Positions 1 to 14,004 of a DNA stretch of 64,000 nt are shown piece by piece. Made by a program: the position numbers and the translations under genes. The DNA comes from Ignelater luminosus (lineage: Eukaryota; Arthropoda; Insecta; Coleoptera; Elateridae). The stretch covers positions 54,340 through 118,339 of the forward strand of contig VTPC01090626.1 in assembly GCA_011009095.1 (NCBI GenBank), written 5' to 3'. Each line of letters starts with the position of its first letter. The first letter of the stretch is position 1. The notes below the pieces were generated by a model. The model was not told the DNA's origin, ran no database searches, and worked only from the letters and a program-made list of their open reading frames with translations.

Positions 1-3000
1 ATTATTTCTTTATTTATACAAAAGATCAATTTTATTTGAAAGAGGTTAGAATTTCTTTACAAATAATATTAAAAATACTTTACTTCATCAGGTTTGATGA
101 ATTGAATACTGATAAATATTTTTTATCATTTTAGGTTCACGATTAATTATAATTTTCTGAACATTTAGAAATCACTTTGGATTTTATTTATTTAAATCCT
201 TTGTCCATCGTGAATGTTGTTATCGATTTCTATTGATAGGAAATCTTATTGTTTATTTTCATATTTCGTTGTTGATGGTTTTTTGATGTTAGGAAAAATC
301 TCTGTCATAAAGGTTATCATTTTCTCCTTTTGAGAATTTTCTTCTTTGATAATTAGTTGATTTTAAGAGTCTTTTTTTGTAAAACGCTTTTTATAAGACT
401 TCTTACATGATAAGAGTACCAGCTTGAGTTTTCCTTTTTGTCACGTATCCGTCCTATGACTGCAAGTCATTTCCGGGGTCAGTTCTCTTACTGACAACGT
501 TCATGATTTATCACCCCTTTCCTGTCTTTTAGAAACCAATCCGATAGGTTAGCGATATCTTGTTTCTGCCAACTTCGTATTTTCATCTGTTTTTGGATGA
601 GGAGCTGACCGCTAGGCCACTAAGGACGTATTCTTTTCTCAAATTGAGTTTGGTTACCTCAAACGTGGCAGTTTTAGTGCTGTGCGTTTTCAGTCCATCT
701 CTGTGCCTGCAAGTTTTGTCTAGTTACCTTCTTTCTAGGATTATTTTGCTGAATCGTTTATTGAATTTAGTCTCTCTTTAGTCATTTCTTTAAATTAAGG
801 TTTTTTTTTCTAAAAAATAACCTCGTCAAAGTTTGGAAGCTAATCGACTTCAGGTTTTTCTGGCTTGCGTTTTACCTTTCTTAGTATAACTGATGGTGCA
901 CCAAGGCAGTGCAAATCTTTCATCGTTTGCCGTATTTAGACGACCCCGGTCGTGTTAATTCTACATCGCCGGAGAGAAACCATTTACCTTTCGCGGTCGT
1001 GCCAGTTCAAGGGCTTGCTGTACTTAAATTATTATTTTATTCCGATTTTGGTTATAATAATGCATTTGCTTAATAAATCCATCACAAGTTTTGATTCATG
1101 TTTTTGTTCAAACATTCAAGTTAATTCAAGTCATTCAATCTATTTAGAACTGATTAACTAGCTCTGTAATCTTTTGATTATAGTTCTGAAACATTAAGAT
1201 TTGATGCTTATTAGAATAGTGTAGGAAAACTTATCAAGAATAATGCATCCTTGCTTTCTTGTGTGCGTTAATTTTGTTTTAGTTTTTCTGCTATTTTTCA
1301 GAAAAACATAGGCCTGTGAACTTTCTGCAAGAATCGACTTTGCGGTAAGTTCAAAAAGTTTCTTTTTGTTTTTGATGTGTTTTCTTATAGGTTTCTGTTC
1401 TTTTTTTGTCTTCAGCAAATTCAATTAAGTAATTTGTTTTATTATGTCTGTTTCCAAAATTATTTTATTTCAGAATTTCCTTTGATTAAATTTTAAATGA
1501 GATATTGCTTTAACTTTCGTCATTTATTCTTATCGCCTTGAAAATTGTGCAGATCTTTCAGAATTTTGACTTAGATTCTGGTGTGATTATTCTAACTTGG
1601 TACATATACAGCATGTCTCCAAACTCTTTTTGATTTGCATAGTATTTTTTATGATTATATTTTGTATTGTTATGCCAACTTATGCTACTTAGGTTAAGAT
1701 AAATGACTTGTAAATGTACCTGATTACTACTGGCATATTGATGCTTTTATTAATTTTCTTGTTCCCTTGAGTTTTACATTATGTATTTAATTTTGATATT
1801 ACGTGTTTTTACTTTATTGCGTTTATAACCTCCTTGCCTAGCTCAAGGACATTGCTAAGTTTAGTTGGGCTAAGACCAAAAAGGGTTTTATTAGAGAATA
1901 AGTGTACTGTAACGCAAGATTACGTTACACAGTTTCAGTATTATTCAGTTGTTTGTTGTCAACTGTCATCAAACTTTCGAAATGACGTTACGTTTCGTGT
2001 TTCTCAATCACCCTGTTTAGAAAGACTAACGTAATTAAAATATTAATAATCATTTTTAAAGATATGAGATCGAAGTTTATCAGTATACTGTCTTTAAAAC
2101 CATATACAAGGGCTACTTCTTAGATTTAAGAAAGTCTTGCAAGAAAAAATTCATTAACCCCGAATCTGTTTAGTGTAGAATCCTCTAGAACAGTTCTGCT
2201 ATTATCAGTATTAGATAAGGAATAATAAAATAGCAAAATATATAGAGTGTTTCATTTGGGAGAATTTAGACCTTATGTGTCAGTCTTTTACGGAACATTC
2301 TGTGTAATCGGTAATAATTTCAGAAAGTGCAGACAAACGTTCTGTGCAACTCTTGCCAGTTACATCTATTTTATATTTCTACAAATAACAACGCTATTCT
2401 TTGATTATGGGCCATTGGAACACCCCGTCGATTATGAATTTTCTGAAATTCTTCATAATTATGTATATACGTGAAGCGAAGTGAATTGGCTTAAGCAGAT
2501 GAGAAAAGTCTTGTATTAACACAGCAAAGAAATTTTCTTACAGCAAATCCTCTTTATTTGGTCTTTACTATTGATTACTATGAATTTACGATATTTATAA
2601 ATTTAAGTTCCTTTAGCTTTCTCTCATGTTTCTATAAATTCATAATATTAAGACGACTGGACTTTACCTATATAAAAATAATTTTTGTTTACGAAATAAA
2701 GACTTCCACGAATCTTGCTGAAAAGCATTAAAGTAAACGAACAAAGAAATTTATTTTTGCATCCTGTGGTTGCGTGGGAGCAAAGTCGGTTGGTTGCATC
2801 GCAAAGTAGGTTAAATTTGCAAAATAATTGATAATAATTAAAGTAGGAGTCAGTTAGCAGATACTATACCAAGGACTAATTTATTACTTATTTAAAAATT
2901 CATTGTGCAAACTTCAAGTTTCCAAATTCTACGCCTACATTGTTACTTGTACAACTGTTTTATAAATGAACAAGTTATTAACAGGTACAAACGTGTTTCA

Positions 3001-6000
3001 GTGGTCATTAAACCACAAAGAAAAGTACTTCAACATTTATGTTGATTTTCTCAATTTTTATATTCACAATCTTATTCAGAGATATGTAATATTTATCTGG
3101 ATGTTTTATTTGTGAAGGCGTAGAAATATAATACATCTTCACTCCAAATTCATTTGTTCTGACGATTAAAAATCATTGTATCTTTGTTTTTAAAAGACAG
3201 CTAGATTTATACATTCAAATGGTTCCTTAAAAAATTGCCGCATGCTACTACATGTTACATATTAGAAGGGTGGGCATCTGTGAGTATAAAATGCTGGTAG
3301 AATAATGATATAAAACAAAATTCGGTTACAATTTACAATTCATTTACTACTTGTTTTAAGTATTCGAGAGGTTTTCAACAGCTGAAACACGTGAGTGGAA
3401 GTAAAATTTGGAATCAGATAACAGTAAAGCGTGCTTTGTATTTGTCCAGGTACCCGCACCATCGGATTCATTTAAAGGGTAATAATATTGTCCTCACGTA
3501 TGCTTCTGCCGATAGTATCGGGTTGTTGAACACCCTCCACGTGGGCAATGTGTGGCATATAGTTTGATAAGAGATCCCATATTATTATTATCGATAGAAG
3601 GGGTATATTATGTTTTTGTCGATTTAAAAACCAGTGGGTAACCGCTTTTATTTGAATGCGTGCAAATGTTAAACCGAAATTACAGATACCCCCTACAAGG
3701 ATATGCAATAATACAATAAATAATATTGTTTGGAAAAATAATAATAATTGATTGAGTACTTTTAGGATGTGTTACGATTACTAACAGTAGATGTACCACA
3801 AGTTTGTAAATTATAATTTTGTATTTACCTAAATTTATTTCTTTTCTTTCTTCTTCTTTAATAGTTTAATTGTTTTTTGAAGGTTCAAGTATCCTTTACT
3901 ATGAGAATACTTGAACAACGTTTCTTATTTTTTTGCAAAACATCTCGAGTAGTCTTCTTCACTTCACAAGGAGTCCTCGAGTTCCCTACATATCAATGCT
4001 TATTTGGTAAAACTCAAAAAGTTTGATCAGGCTAGACAAGCCCAGTTGATCCGAAAAGCTGACTCAATTCGATAATCCAAATGGCCCAAATAATCCAGAA
4101 AGTATGATTTATTTAAACCTTTAACCTGCCAGACCTAAAAAGAACGTAAAACACAATCCACTTGAAAAGTTCCATTTGCTCAAAAACTTCGGCTGGTTCG
4201 ACCTGAAAGATTTGATGTGACCTCGAAAAGCTCAACTTGTGCATACACAAGCAATGCAATAATAATATTATCATGCTAAAGTCAGTGGATATTAATAATC
4301 ATGCTCTTAACAATTAAACATTTCTTAGTACACCTGGTAATTACAACAAACATAAATATTATAATTATATACCTTCCAGTAAAAATTTCAAATTGATACT
4401 TTTATTAAATTAGCCCTAAAACATAGACAGTCAAAGGTGTTTTATTTCACTTTACGCATGAATTTGTACAAAAATTGGTAAATAAACACCAGGATGGATC
4501 CCACACGTTAAGCAGATGGCAAAAAAGGGTGTCATTTTCTTAAACGTTCATTAATTTAGTCGCATTTAGTTCCAAATATCGAATAACACGTGGCATATGG
4601 CACATGAACCTCTGAACATTGGCTTAGCTTAGGATCATCAAATATTTACTAATTTAATTAGGTACAGCAAAAAAAAAAACGGAATTTCATATTTCATTGG
4701 AAAAGTTAATACTACGCTAGTCTTAAAAGTATCGCATAACTCTTAGTGAAAGGTCGTAAAATGATCTTTTATCAGATATAGGAGTAAAGTAAGTTGTTGT
4801 TGTACTTAAGTTACATCATCATATTATGCTTTTAATAGTAAAATGCTGTACTTTGTTGAATCCCATATTTAGTTAGACTTACGTATTAGAGTAATATTAA
4901 TTTGCTCACAATTAGTAGATTAATACTGCAACACTTAAAATACTTAAATGCGATGACGATGATACAATTTTTGTTAGTCACGTCCTATGTAATTTGCAAG
5001 AAGCAAAACTATTAATTCATTAAAGCAATTTAACAAATTTTATGCTGCACTCATTTTTTCGTTAATTGTAATTTTTGTCATCATCAATATACAGGATGAA
5101 GTAGATACGGTGAGTCAAATAGATATCTCCGTAATTTTGAGATACGAAGAACATGGTTACTTAAAAATTTAATTACAATTCGTTAATTCAATTTTTATGT
5201 TTTCCACGCTTTATAGCAGAAAAGCTACAGATCTAAGACAGTGTGAAACAGCAAAATTTAAAAATAAAAACAAAATTGATAATATCTAACTGAAACAGTC
5301 TATTCCCCCAGGAATTCCGTTAATTTAGGTCAAGTAAGCTTTTCTTCTAAATTCAAAATTTGTAATGTAAATTGCAATAAGTTCTTCACATTATTTCGAG
5401 GTTTTTTCGTGAAAGGCAAGATATTTTGTTTTGCTGAACATATTAATTGGAAATATTTACTTCTTGGGTTTCAAAAATTATCTCAATGTGATATTATTAA
5501 CAATTCAATTTTTGTTTAAAAAAATCAAAATGGCGGGATTTATTGTGAAACGCACTGTACATCCCCTCAAGACGAATGCCATTAGTCGCCAATAAACAAA
5601 TCACCATAGATCAGGCAGTAACCAATGCATACCCAACACAAGGCGATTGATTTACGCAATTCTTCTTCGGTAGCTTTACCAATCTTCAATTGTTTTAAAA
5701 CGGTCGAGTTTCTCCGGACTTTTAGAAATTTGACAATGAAGTTGGCTGTTTTTGGGGTACAGTCAAGTAGGGTCTTTTGTAGTCGATACTTCAAGATATT
5801 TTATGGAAAAAAGATTTTACAAAAGTCCACGGTCACGACTAACTGCAATGGTTCAAAGGTGGTCAAAATTAGATTTTCCAAATGTTTTAACGAAAAAACA
5901 ATCGAAGATCGTATATTCAGTCAGTAGCTAGTAAGTACAATTCACGACAAAAAATAGTCCTATCCAAATGGAACATTTCGTCCCGGAGATATACGGGAAA

Positions 6001-9000
6001 AATTCATTTCTCCCTAAATGCCGGGCTGGGGATAAAAAAACACAAGAGGATATGTTAGAACAGTACCAACATCAATTTTGTTTAGAGACTTTTACCTGGA
6101 ACATATACAAATTTCGTTGTGATTACTGGATGTTTGATTTTTTCACAAGTTTTCGAAATTGATCAAAAATGGAGGTCATCATGGTTTTAACTGGAAAACT
6201 TTTGCTCTACTCCAAGTCTCTCAGTGCTGTGCACATGGTCTCAGAAAACTTTTGACAATTCAAATCATTTTTGAAACCCAAGGAGTGAGCATTTCGAATC
6301 GACATCTTAGCAAAGTTATTCTTTTGATTTGGGCTACAAGTTCACGAGTTATGAATGAAAACTCTGGAAACACGTTTACAATAAAAACATAAAATTAATT
6401 TGATCAAAATTAAAATAACGGAATTAGTTTGGTTAAAAATAAAATGATCGAACCAGAAAAAGACCGAAATGAATTTCGTTGAAAATCAGCATTGTTTTTC
6501 AAATTTGTGAAAAATAAAGAAAATTTGTTGGTGTAGTAACTTTTTCTCGAGAATCAGTACTGCTTTTCATATGTACGAAAATGAAAAAGAATGTGCCGAC
6601 TGTGCCGTGTTGACTGGTCTTTTTGGTAGATGTGTTGTGGAGATTATTTCAGAATGGATAACTTAGAATTTGTAAAAAGGAAGAAAAATGCCAAAGAAAT
6701 AGTGTTGAATGGATTTTCACAGTGAAGAGGAAAATTATACATAAACAAAAGGTGCTTTTGAAGTGAGCCGAGTATATAAAATTTTAATGTAAAGGTCGGA
6801 TCCACAGAGTCAATAGTGTGGTAGTGAAGATAATTTATCTTCGATCAAATGATTTTGACTGTTTGACTTTCAATCTTTTTCTTGTTTGATCTTTTTAATT
6901 TTGATCTTTTGATCTTCGACCTTTCACACTTTGAATTTAGAAAAAGCTCTTATTTGACCTAACCCACCGGAGTTCTTCGAAGAGTAGACTATCTCGGACA
7001 TACATTTTTGTTTTATTTTAGAACGTTAACATTTAATTTTAAAATAGTGTGATCAATTGGGAGCTAATTGTATTATGCTTTTTGCACCCTATATATATTA
7101 TTTTTGTAAAACCGAAAGTGCTCTAGTTTTGCTAAATTAGGTATATCAGGGTGGAATAAGAAGTTTGATGTATCTACACATATAAAAGACTGACGTCAAA
7201 ATCGGTAGGTATAGAAGTTGTTGAAGTCAGTGAGTTGAAAAGATACATACAGGATGTTTCACTTAAAATTAAAAAGTGTATGTTATTTTCAAGACGGGAA
7301 ATTCAATAAACGAACAGATAACGGAGTTTGATAGCTACCAAATTCCTACCTAACTATTTGTGGTAACAAGCATGTTTTTTGTATATTTACATAATTATAA
7401 CCAAAATATTCGTTTGACCCCCTTTACCTACTACACCCTGTATAATAAATAAAATAAATAAATAAAAATATAAGCACTACATATATGTATATTTCAACTG
7501 AAATTAATTTTGAGCCATGTTATATGAAGTTTATAAACAAATCCTACTCCATATTCTTAGATTTATAAATTTATTAGAAGTAGAATTGATTACTATTCTA
7601 TGAACTACAGTGTACATTAATAACTGATTATTTTAATAAGCATAAAGTAATAGTACCTTGATCATTAGATCATCATTACGAATTAATTAATAGTGTAGAT
7701 AATGTGTTTGCAAAAATTTTATTTTCGATTAAATTCTCTAATTTTAGTAATGGCAACACTACTGTTGCGCATTTTGATGGGTTTAATTGAGCCCCGTTTG
7801 TAAACAAACTGTTATTAATTGTTATTCTCGATAAAGAAAGATGGATGGAAATGATAAACACAACATTATTGCCATTAGTAGCAATTTAGATAAAAGAAAT
7901 AAACACCTAACCAAACGCGAAGTTATTTAAAAGGTCAAAATGATCAGTCATCCTTGATGGGCTTATTCAGTGACCGCAGATAAACTTGTTAAGACTTGTT
8001 TGTAAAATACTACTAGAAATAGGATTACATATCTCGGTGGAATTTTTCTTCTGTTGTATGTAGTGTTACGTTTAGTCTTTAGTTGGATTCCAATCATTTA
8101 TTTTGCGGTTTTTATATGTTTGAACTCGGCATCATCTTGCAGTAGTACGTAGTATCCACTTTTTTGATTACGTGTTTGTTACGATAGCGTCACACCTTCT
8201 AATATTTATCATGCTGTTTATTTATTTATTTATGGTTTGTTTTACTTGCATACTTTTTTAAGCACGTATGCATTTACGAAGGAATTCAGCAATAACCTTA
8301 TATTATGATTTACATTTTTATTATCAGAAATTATCATTCTAGCCTGCTTCAAGTAAAGCTCATTCAAAGTTTGTCAATTCATTTTTTTAATTATACTTAT
8401 TAATAAAATTTCCATGTATATCGTTAGATCAAATAGAAACCAGTCATTCGTGTCGTTGATGATGAACAAAATACATCTATTGATTAATCATATATAATCA
8501 TAAATATTTAACAGTAAGTTTTATTATTATCTCTTTTTGCAATTCTGTCTTGAGGATTCACCTTGCACATGTGTAAACGTCTGCAAAACATTGTTAGTCA
8601 TTGCAAGATTTCTAGTGCCGGCGGGCCCGACGAGAAAGGAGGGATGGCGGGATGATTCCTCCCGGGCCCGGATCTTTTTGGGAGGTCTCGATTTTCTAAA
8701 AGCAAATTAGTTTCTTAAATTTTTGTTAAACTTTCTCTAATTCAATTAAAAAAACAAATGATTTCAAATTAAAAGATAACACTATCAGTCTTACGTTATT
8801 ATTGCTACAAAACATTTACGTATTTAAAAAGCGCCTGTACATCACGCGATTTTTGTCTTCATTTTTTATAATGTTTGCAAGTTTTCGATTTCGCCAGTAA
8901 AGGACTAATAGATGGTTGTTTAGAACTGTGAACAAAAGAAAATTTTTAAAACTGCAATTTATTGCCAGTTTATGTCATTCGTATTCATGCTTCCTTGCTG

Positions 9001-9247
9001 CATAATTTTAGTAAGAAAGTTCAAACAATAATTATCAATTTAAAAAGATCAGTCTAAGTATTCTAATTATTTCTAAGTATTACTATTTTACTCTTGTTGA
9101 AGGTGTAACCTAACAAAGAGATTTAGGTATAGTCTGCTTCCATATTATAGAATTCAGGGGAGGTTTTGATTTTACCTCATTTTTGAAGTCTGCTACAAAC
9201 ATACAGTAAATTCAGATTTACAACCTAAAAGCAAAGATCACTACATC
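1..9247. other. AT-rich noncoding DNA, no gene recognised
   Basis: Only short chance ORFs occur. Weak low-complexity or degenerate repeat tracts are visible at about 4010-4240 (recurring CTCAAAAAGTT/CTGAAAAG-type motifs) and 6830-6940 (TTTGATCTT-type). A short GC-rich patch with palindromic GGGCCCG cores lies at 8615-8690. It is probably an old repeat, but I cannot name it. The frames at 5582-6392 show no known domain. Confidence 0.5.
7246..7437. mobile_element. Possible small MITE
   Basis: CAGGATGTTTC on the left and inverted CAGGGTGTAG on the right are bordered by TA. Only about 10 bases match, so this may be coincidental. Confidence 0.25.
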
Positions 9248-10033
9248 CAGTGGTGGAAGGGGCAAATACATATCTTTCAACGGTATGAAATATATACTGC
9301 TTAATTAGAAGATAAATCCTTGTTGTATACATAGGCGATTTAAATTAAGTTTTGGCGAGATTTACAATTAATTGCTTCTGAAGCAAAGGTCACCCTGCCT
9401 GTCAATACTTATGTAAATTGAATTTCAAATACTAAAACAGTGGATGCAAGGCATGGCCTTTTCGAAATATTTACTTATTTAAATACGATCTCGGTATCTA
9501 TTTTAAAAGCCGGCAATGTAATTTTATGTTAATTAAAAGAATTCCCAGGCACGTTCTAGGTTAGGCAGGTTAGGTTAGAAGATGTTGTTGAACTAATAAC
9601 AATCTTTTAAAATAAAATGCACTTAAAACTACTAAAAAATCACAAAAAATTAACAATTGATGCGTCCTTGACAGAACGTCACAAGCGCCATTAACAGAAT
9701 TTTACACTAGAGCGAAAAAACTGCGACGCATTGAGTGTGAAGGTTTTTACACTTATGCTATAGTGTTAGTGGCGGCTATTGGGGTGAAGGAAGCGAAGCG
9801 CCGATTCACCTATTTTTTCTTTCAATAATTTCTAATATTTAATTACTTAAGTAATTTCGTTTCTTAGTGTAAAGTAGTAAAATCTTGAATAAAATTAGTC
9901 ACGAAAACAATGCAGTTAGCATGAGGTACTGAAAACATAATATCACAGGCGTTCTACCTGTCCCTGTTATGGACCAACACGAACGCAAAGCATAAGGACA
10001 CTTGCACTAAGCTTAACATTGAGTTGAAGCGAT

Positions 10034-10200
10034 ATGAAAATTCTAGGCAAAAAAGACGCGTTGCCATGGCAACAGACTTCCTACGCGGTCGTATGCAGTA
10101 CAAACACCGCCGATATTGGCCGAGCCAGAAGCGTTTTTAAAGAAAACGAACAGCGATTCACTATAAGTATACAGCTTTCAGATACGGTGGATCGCATCGG
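10034..10200 (+). other. ORF start entering the assembly gap, unidentified
   Basis: An open frame begins at 10034 and runs into the gap (MKILGKKDALPWQQTSYAVV...). I do not recognise it. It lies inside the nested hAT, but it does not resemble the hAT N-terminal zinc finger, so it may be noncoding filler. Confidence 0.2.
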
Positions 10201-10600
10201 NNNNNNNNNNNNNNNNNNNNNNNNNNNNNNNNNNNNNNNNNNNNNNNNNNNNNNNNNNNNNNNNNNNNNNNNNNNNNNNNNNNNNNNNNNNNNNNNNNNN
10301 NNNNNNNNNNNNNNNNNNNNNNNNNNNNNNNNNNNNNNNNNNNNNNNNNNNNNNNNNNNNNNNNNNNNNNNNNNNNNNNNNNNNNNNNNNNNNNNNNNNN
10401 NNNNNNNNNNNNNNNNNNNNNNNNNNNNNNNNNNNNNNNNNNNNNNNNNNNNNNNNNNNNNNNNNNNNNNNNNNNNNNNNNNNNNNNNNNNNNNNNNNNN
10501 NNNNNNNNNNNNNNNNNNNNNNNNNNNNNNNNNNNNNNNNNNNNNNNNNNNNNNNNNNNNNNNNNNNNNNNNNNNNNNNNNNNNNNNNNNNNNNNNNNNN
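10201..10600. other. Assembly gap (400 N)
   Basis: A run of 400 undetermined bases. Open frames spanning it are artefacts of translating N. Confidence 1.
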
Positions 10601-11150
10601 GACGAACAAATATTCGAAAATTCTAAGCTGCTATTTTATGAAATCTTAGATACCATTTTGATGCAAATAGACACTATATTTCAAGACATGGATGAATAGT
10701 TATTCATTTCTCTTGCTGATATTTCTAAGTTTGATGAATATTCTAAATTATTTCCAACGGAAAAACTTCATAATTTGAAACATATTCCAGTTTATTAAGT
10801 ACTACGGACATGCAAAGACTGAAAACGAATTAGAGCTTATATATTCTGATCGGCAATATAGAAGCAAGAACCTCCAGAAAGTAATGCTTTTGTTGCACGA
10901 CAATAAAAAAATATTTAAAGAAGCTCATAAATTATTTTGTCTGATTCTTACCATACCATCAACAATTTCGTTAGTAGAAAGAAGTTTCTCGCGCTTGAAA
11001 AGAATCAAATCATACTTACGCAATTCAATGGCGCAGGAAAGACTTTTACATTTAGGAAGAATATCTATTGAAAAAGGACTCAACCATTTTATGATGATGT
11101 CATCAACAAGGTTGCTGCCTTAAAAGATCGAAGAATAGATCTCGTCTACA
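10601..11150 (+). pseudogene. hAT transposase C-terminal remnant (ZMYM1-like group)
   Basis: After the gap, frames read through a degraded catalytic tail (KLLFYEILDTILMQID) and then the hAT C-terminal dimerisation domain, with LTIPSTISLVERSFSRLKRI and LRNSMAQERLLHLG at about 10950-11065. The continuation DDVINKVAALKDRRIDLVYK lies in another frame near 11090-11150, showing a frameshift around 11080. There are also in-frame stops near 10698 and 10797. The upstream part is lost in the gap or deleted. The family assignment by the VERSFS/LKRIK block is secure; the protein cannot be functional as it stands. Confidence 0.75.
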
Positions 11151-11695
11151 AAAGGTTAAATTTTTCATTGTTGTAGGTATTTTACTGATTTTGAAACTGA
11201 CGAGCCGCCACTGTAAAGTGTGAGCATCAAATCTGCTAAGAAATCCCCTTTCCAATAATGTAAAAAACGCAATATGAAGATTTCTGGCACTTGTGTCGTT
11301 CTGTCATTTGTCACATTGAAATATTTACTTAAAATAACAGCTTAATTCGCGTTGAAATACGCAGTAAATAAATCCAAGCACTTTCTTAATTTAGTTGAGC
11401 ATTTCTGCCACCAGAGGCGTGACGCTTAGCTTGAATCGCCTATATGCTGATATTATGTACTTTTCCTTTGTAAATATGACAATGTTGTTATCCTTCTGAA
11501 AACAGCAGTACTAAAACAGCAAGTGCAAAAATCGAAAAATAAACCGCCTTTATCATGAGAAGAGTGAACATAAAACAAGAGTGGGCAAGACCATATTTCT
11601 ATGGAAATAACTTTAGGTATGTTCAGAAAAAAATATAAAATCTACTCGTATGCCATACCGCCGCATAACGCCTCACTTCGACCACTGATTACATC

Positions 11696-12179
11696 TATTG
11701 ACAAATCATCTTTAATGTTTATAAGAATGACACAAATAACAGCCACTTAACCTGGAAGATATTTTCATTGTTGATTAACTTTAATCAGAGGTTTATACCT
11801 ATAAATAGTTATGCCAGTGCGCAACCAATTTTCATCGGCCAACTTTATTTGGTTTACTTGTACCTACTATCTACCTGGTAGTGATCCATTTAAGAAATTA
11901 AAAGAAATTAAGGGCAAGGTTGATTTAACAAACTTATTTTCATGAATCATTAGATATCACAAGTGTAAAGATAACCTTAAAGTTATAAACGTCCATAAAG
12001 TTCAGGTATATTCTAATTAACCTTAGCACATAGATAGACAGGGCCGTGCGGTAGATTTTTTCAGTATGGTGCAAGTCTTCGAAATGCCGCCTCGTAAATG
12101 TTTTTTCTTTACAATAACCTTCGATTATGATTTAAAAAAAACTGCACAAAATTTACGAATACTATTTTTATTTTGAAAG
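11696..12179. other. AT-rich spacer
   Basis: No gene seen. CAGGGCCGTGCGGTAG at about 12040 looks like a solitary transposon terminus. Confidence 0.4.
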
Positions 12180-12570
12180 ACGCTCAAGCCAACGCTTGCA
12201 GCGCCGGAACGAACGCCTGCAGAGCTCAAACTAACGCCTGCAGTGTTCAAACCAACGCCTGCAGCTCTAAAACCAACGCCAGCAGCGCTCAAACCTACGC
12301 CTGCAGCGCTCAAACCAACGCTTGTAGCGCTCAAACCAACGCCAGCAGCGCTCAAGCCAACGTCTGCAGTGCTCAAACCAACACCTGCAGCTCAAATGCC
12401 AGCAGCGCTCAAGTCAACGCAACGCCTGCATCACTCAAGTCAAAGCCAGCAGCGCTCCAGCCAACGCCTGCAACACTCAAATCAACGACAGCAACGTTCA
12501 AGCCAACGCCTGCAGCGCTCAAGCCAACGACAGCAGGATTCAGGCCAACGCCTTCAGCACTGAAACTATT
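12180..12570. repeat. 21-bp tandem repeat (minisatellite), about 18 copies
   Basis: The unit is about AACGCCTGCAGCGCTCAAA plus two bases. It repeats in degenerate form across the interval and is GC-rich against an AT-rich flank. Because the period is seven codons, several frames stay open on both strands (12173-12574 and 12243-12563 plus, 12125-12376 minus), encoding seven-residue repeats such as LKPTPAA. There is no start context, domain or splice signal to support translation, and the open frames follow from the repeat itself. It ends at a frame stop near 12570 beside AT-rich DNA. Confidence 0.85.
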
Positions 12571-12599
12571 TTAGAATAAAGATATCAACTATCAACTAC

Positions 12600-14004
12600 A
12601 ATCTACTACAGTTTTACCCTTCTAACTTTAACTTTAGTAAATTAATTTGGGAGTAGCAGCCAATGTAGATTCAATAGAAATTAATGACAGATATCTAAGT
12701 TTTGTTTGGCTTATTGAACTTCTTTTGGCGAGCGCTCGTCAACGATGCACCTGCACCAGAAACCAATATCAAAGGGTACCCAAAGCGCTTAGGCAGAGGT
12801 ATGGCGCACTAATATGCGTCATGACGTTTCGCAATAGTGTACATGACCAAGAAAAGTATTCTGCAAGTTAATTTTCCACTTATCCTAAGAGAATTTTATT
12901 GTTAGCAATCCTTTATGTATATTCACTAACATTTTTTAATTCGTCAATTTTGGAACGTCAACCCTTCACAGTTTGTTCTTGATGCCCTAAGTTATCCCGA
13001 AAATGTTGTATTTTTTATTAGTATTTATTTATTTATTAGTAGTTAGTATGTATGTAATACATACATGTAGTGTCATAGTATTTCGCATTTCCAAAGTATT
13101 TCCAATGTACTTCCATTAAAAGGTAATTGATTTCCAATAGTGGTAGACCCCTTTGTCTTTCACGTAAGTACATGTTGCATCTAATCTTTTGTTTACTGAT
13201 GTTAGATTTACATAGGCAGAGGAAACAAACGCTTGTCGGGTTTGTTACATAGAATGTTTTTTTTCTGTGAGTGTACAATTTAATCAGCTATATCTGATCA
13301 AACTTCCGCATTCTAAAAATAAAAGGTAAACAGGTAAACATGAGTTTTGCACTATTTGAATTCGTTGGTACAACCAGAAGTATTTTAGTTCCACGTATTG
13401 TTGTGGACTTATGGTAGATACTGCAAGATAATCTACTGTGATTTATATAACAATAAAATGCAAGATTTGGATACATTTAAAAACAAAGAATGGAATATTC
13501 ATGGCCTAATTTGGACAGAAAACTAAAAATTTCTGGTTTGTATATCGTATAAGCAATTATCATGATCATGAGCTTATAATCGGTTTCGACTTAACTTGCC
13601 ACATAAATATATAAAATAAATACCACATCCTAATTAAAAATCATTTATTTACACTGCTTTGGATTCTAGCCGTTTGTTATTGAAGTACTTAAGATACTTC
13701 ATATAAACTTTAAAATAAGTCTATGTAAATAACTTTGATGTGTAAAATATACAACACACACATGGTATTGCTACCATAAATAAAACTAATAAGTAATAAA
13801 GGACTAGATCTATAAATATAAATAAATATCTTAAATAAAACAAAAATTCTCTAATTATAGGAAGACACAAAAAAGAAAAATATAATTAATACTTCCAGCA
13901 TTTGCTTTTGTCATATATTTAATACAAAATGATAAAATATCCGATTAAGAATCTATTCAAGTGGCAAGCAAATAATTTAGAAATTCGCTACTGTGTCTAA
14001 CAAT
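12600..14004. other. AT-rich DNA downstream of the CDI gene
   Basis: No protein recognised. Part may be 3' UTR of the minus-strand CDI gene if a distal polyadenylation site is used. Confidence 0.4.

Larger units (their letters stand above)
9767..11213 (+). mobile_element. Nested hAT element with assembly gap
   Basis: The left terminus TAGTGGCGGCT and the right terminus, inverted CAGTGGCGGCT, are flanked by near-identical 8-bp sequences (TATAGTGT at 9759-9766, TAAAGTGT at 11214-11221). It contains the degraded hAT transposase C-terminus at 10601-11150 and the run of N at 10201-10600. At under 1.5 kb the copy is probably internally deleted, unless the gap length is underestimated. Confidence 0.65.
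9248..11687. mobile_element. Outer hAT-like element (2.44 kb) with nested insertion
   Basis: The left end begins CAGTGGTGGAAGGGGC and the right end, read inverted, begins CAGTGGTCGAAGTGAGGC. Both are flanked by 8-bp target duplications that match at 7 of 8 positions (ACTACATC at 9240-9247, ATTACATC at 11688-11695). CAGTGG termini and 8-bp duplications are typical of hAT elements. No transposase frame is visible outside the nested element, so this is probably a non-autonomous copy. Between its ends lie the nested hAT at 9767-11213 and AT-rich sequence. Confidence 0.55.

Noticed and set aside
10178-10609. 143-codon minus-strand ORF
   Set aside because: Almost entirely the run of N.
10034-10699. 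221-codon ORF
   Set aside because: Most of it is translated N from the assembly gap; only the part after 10600 has recognisable hAT similarity.
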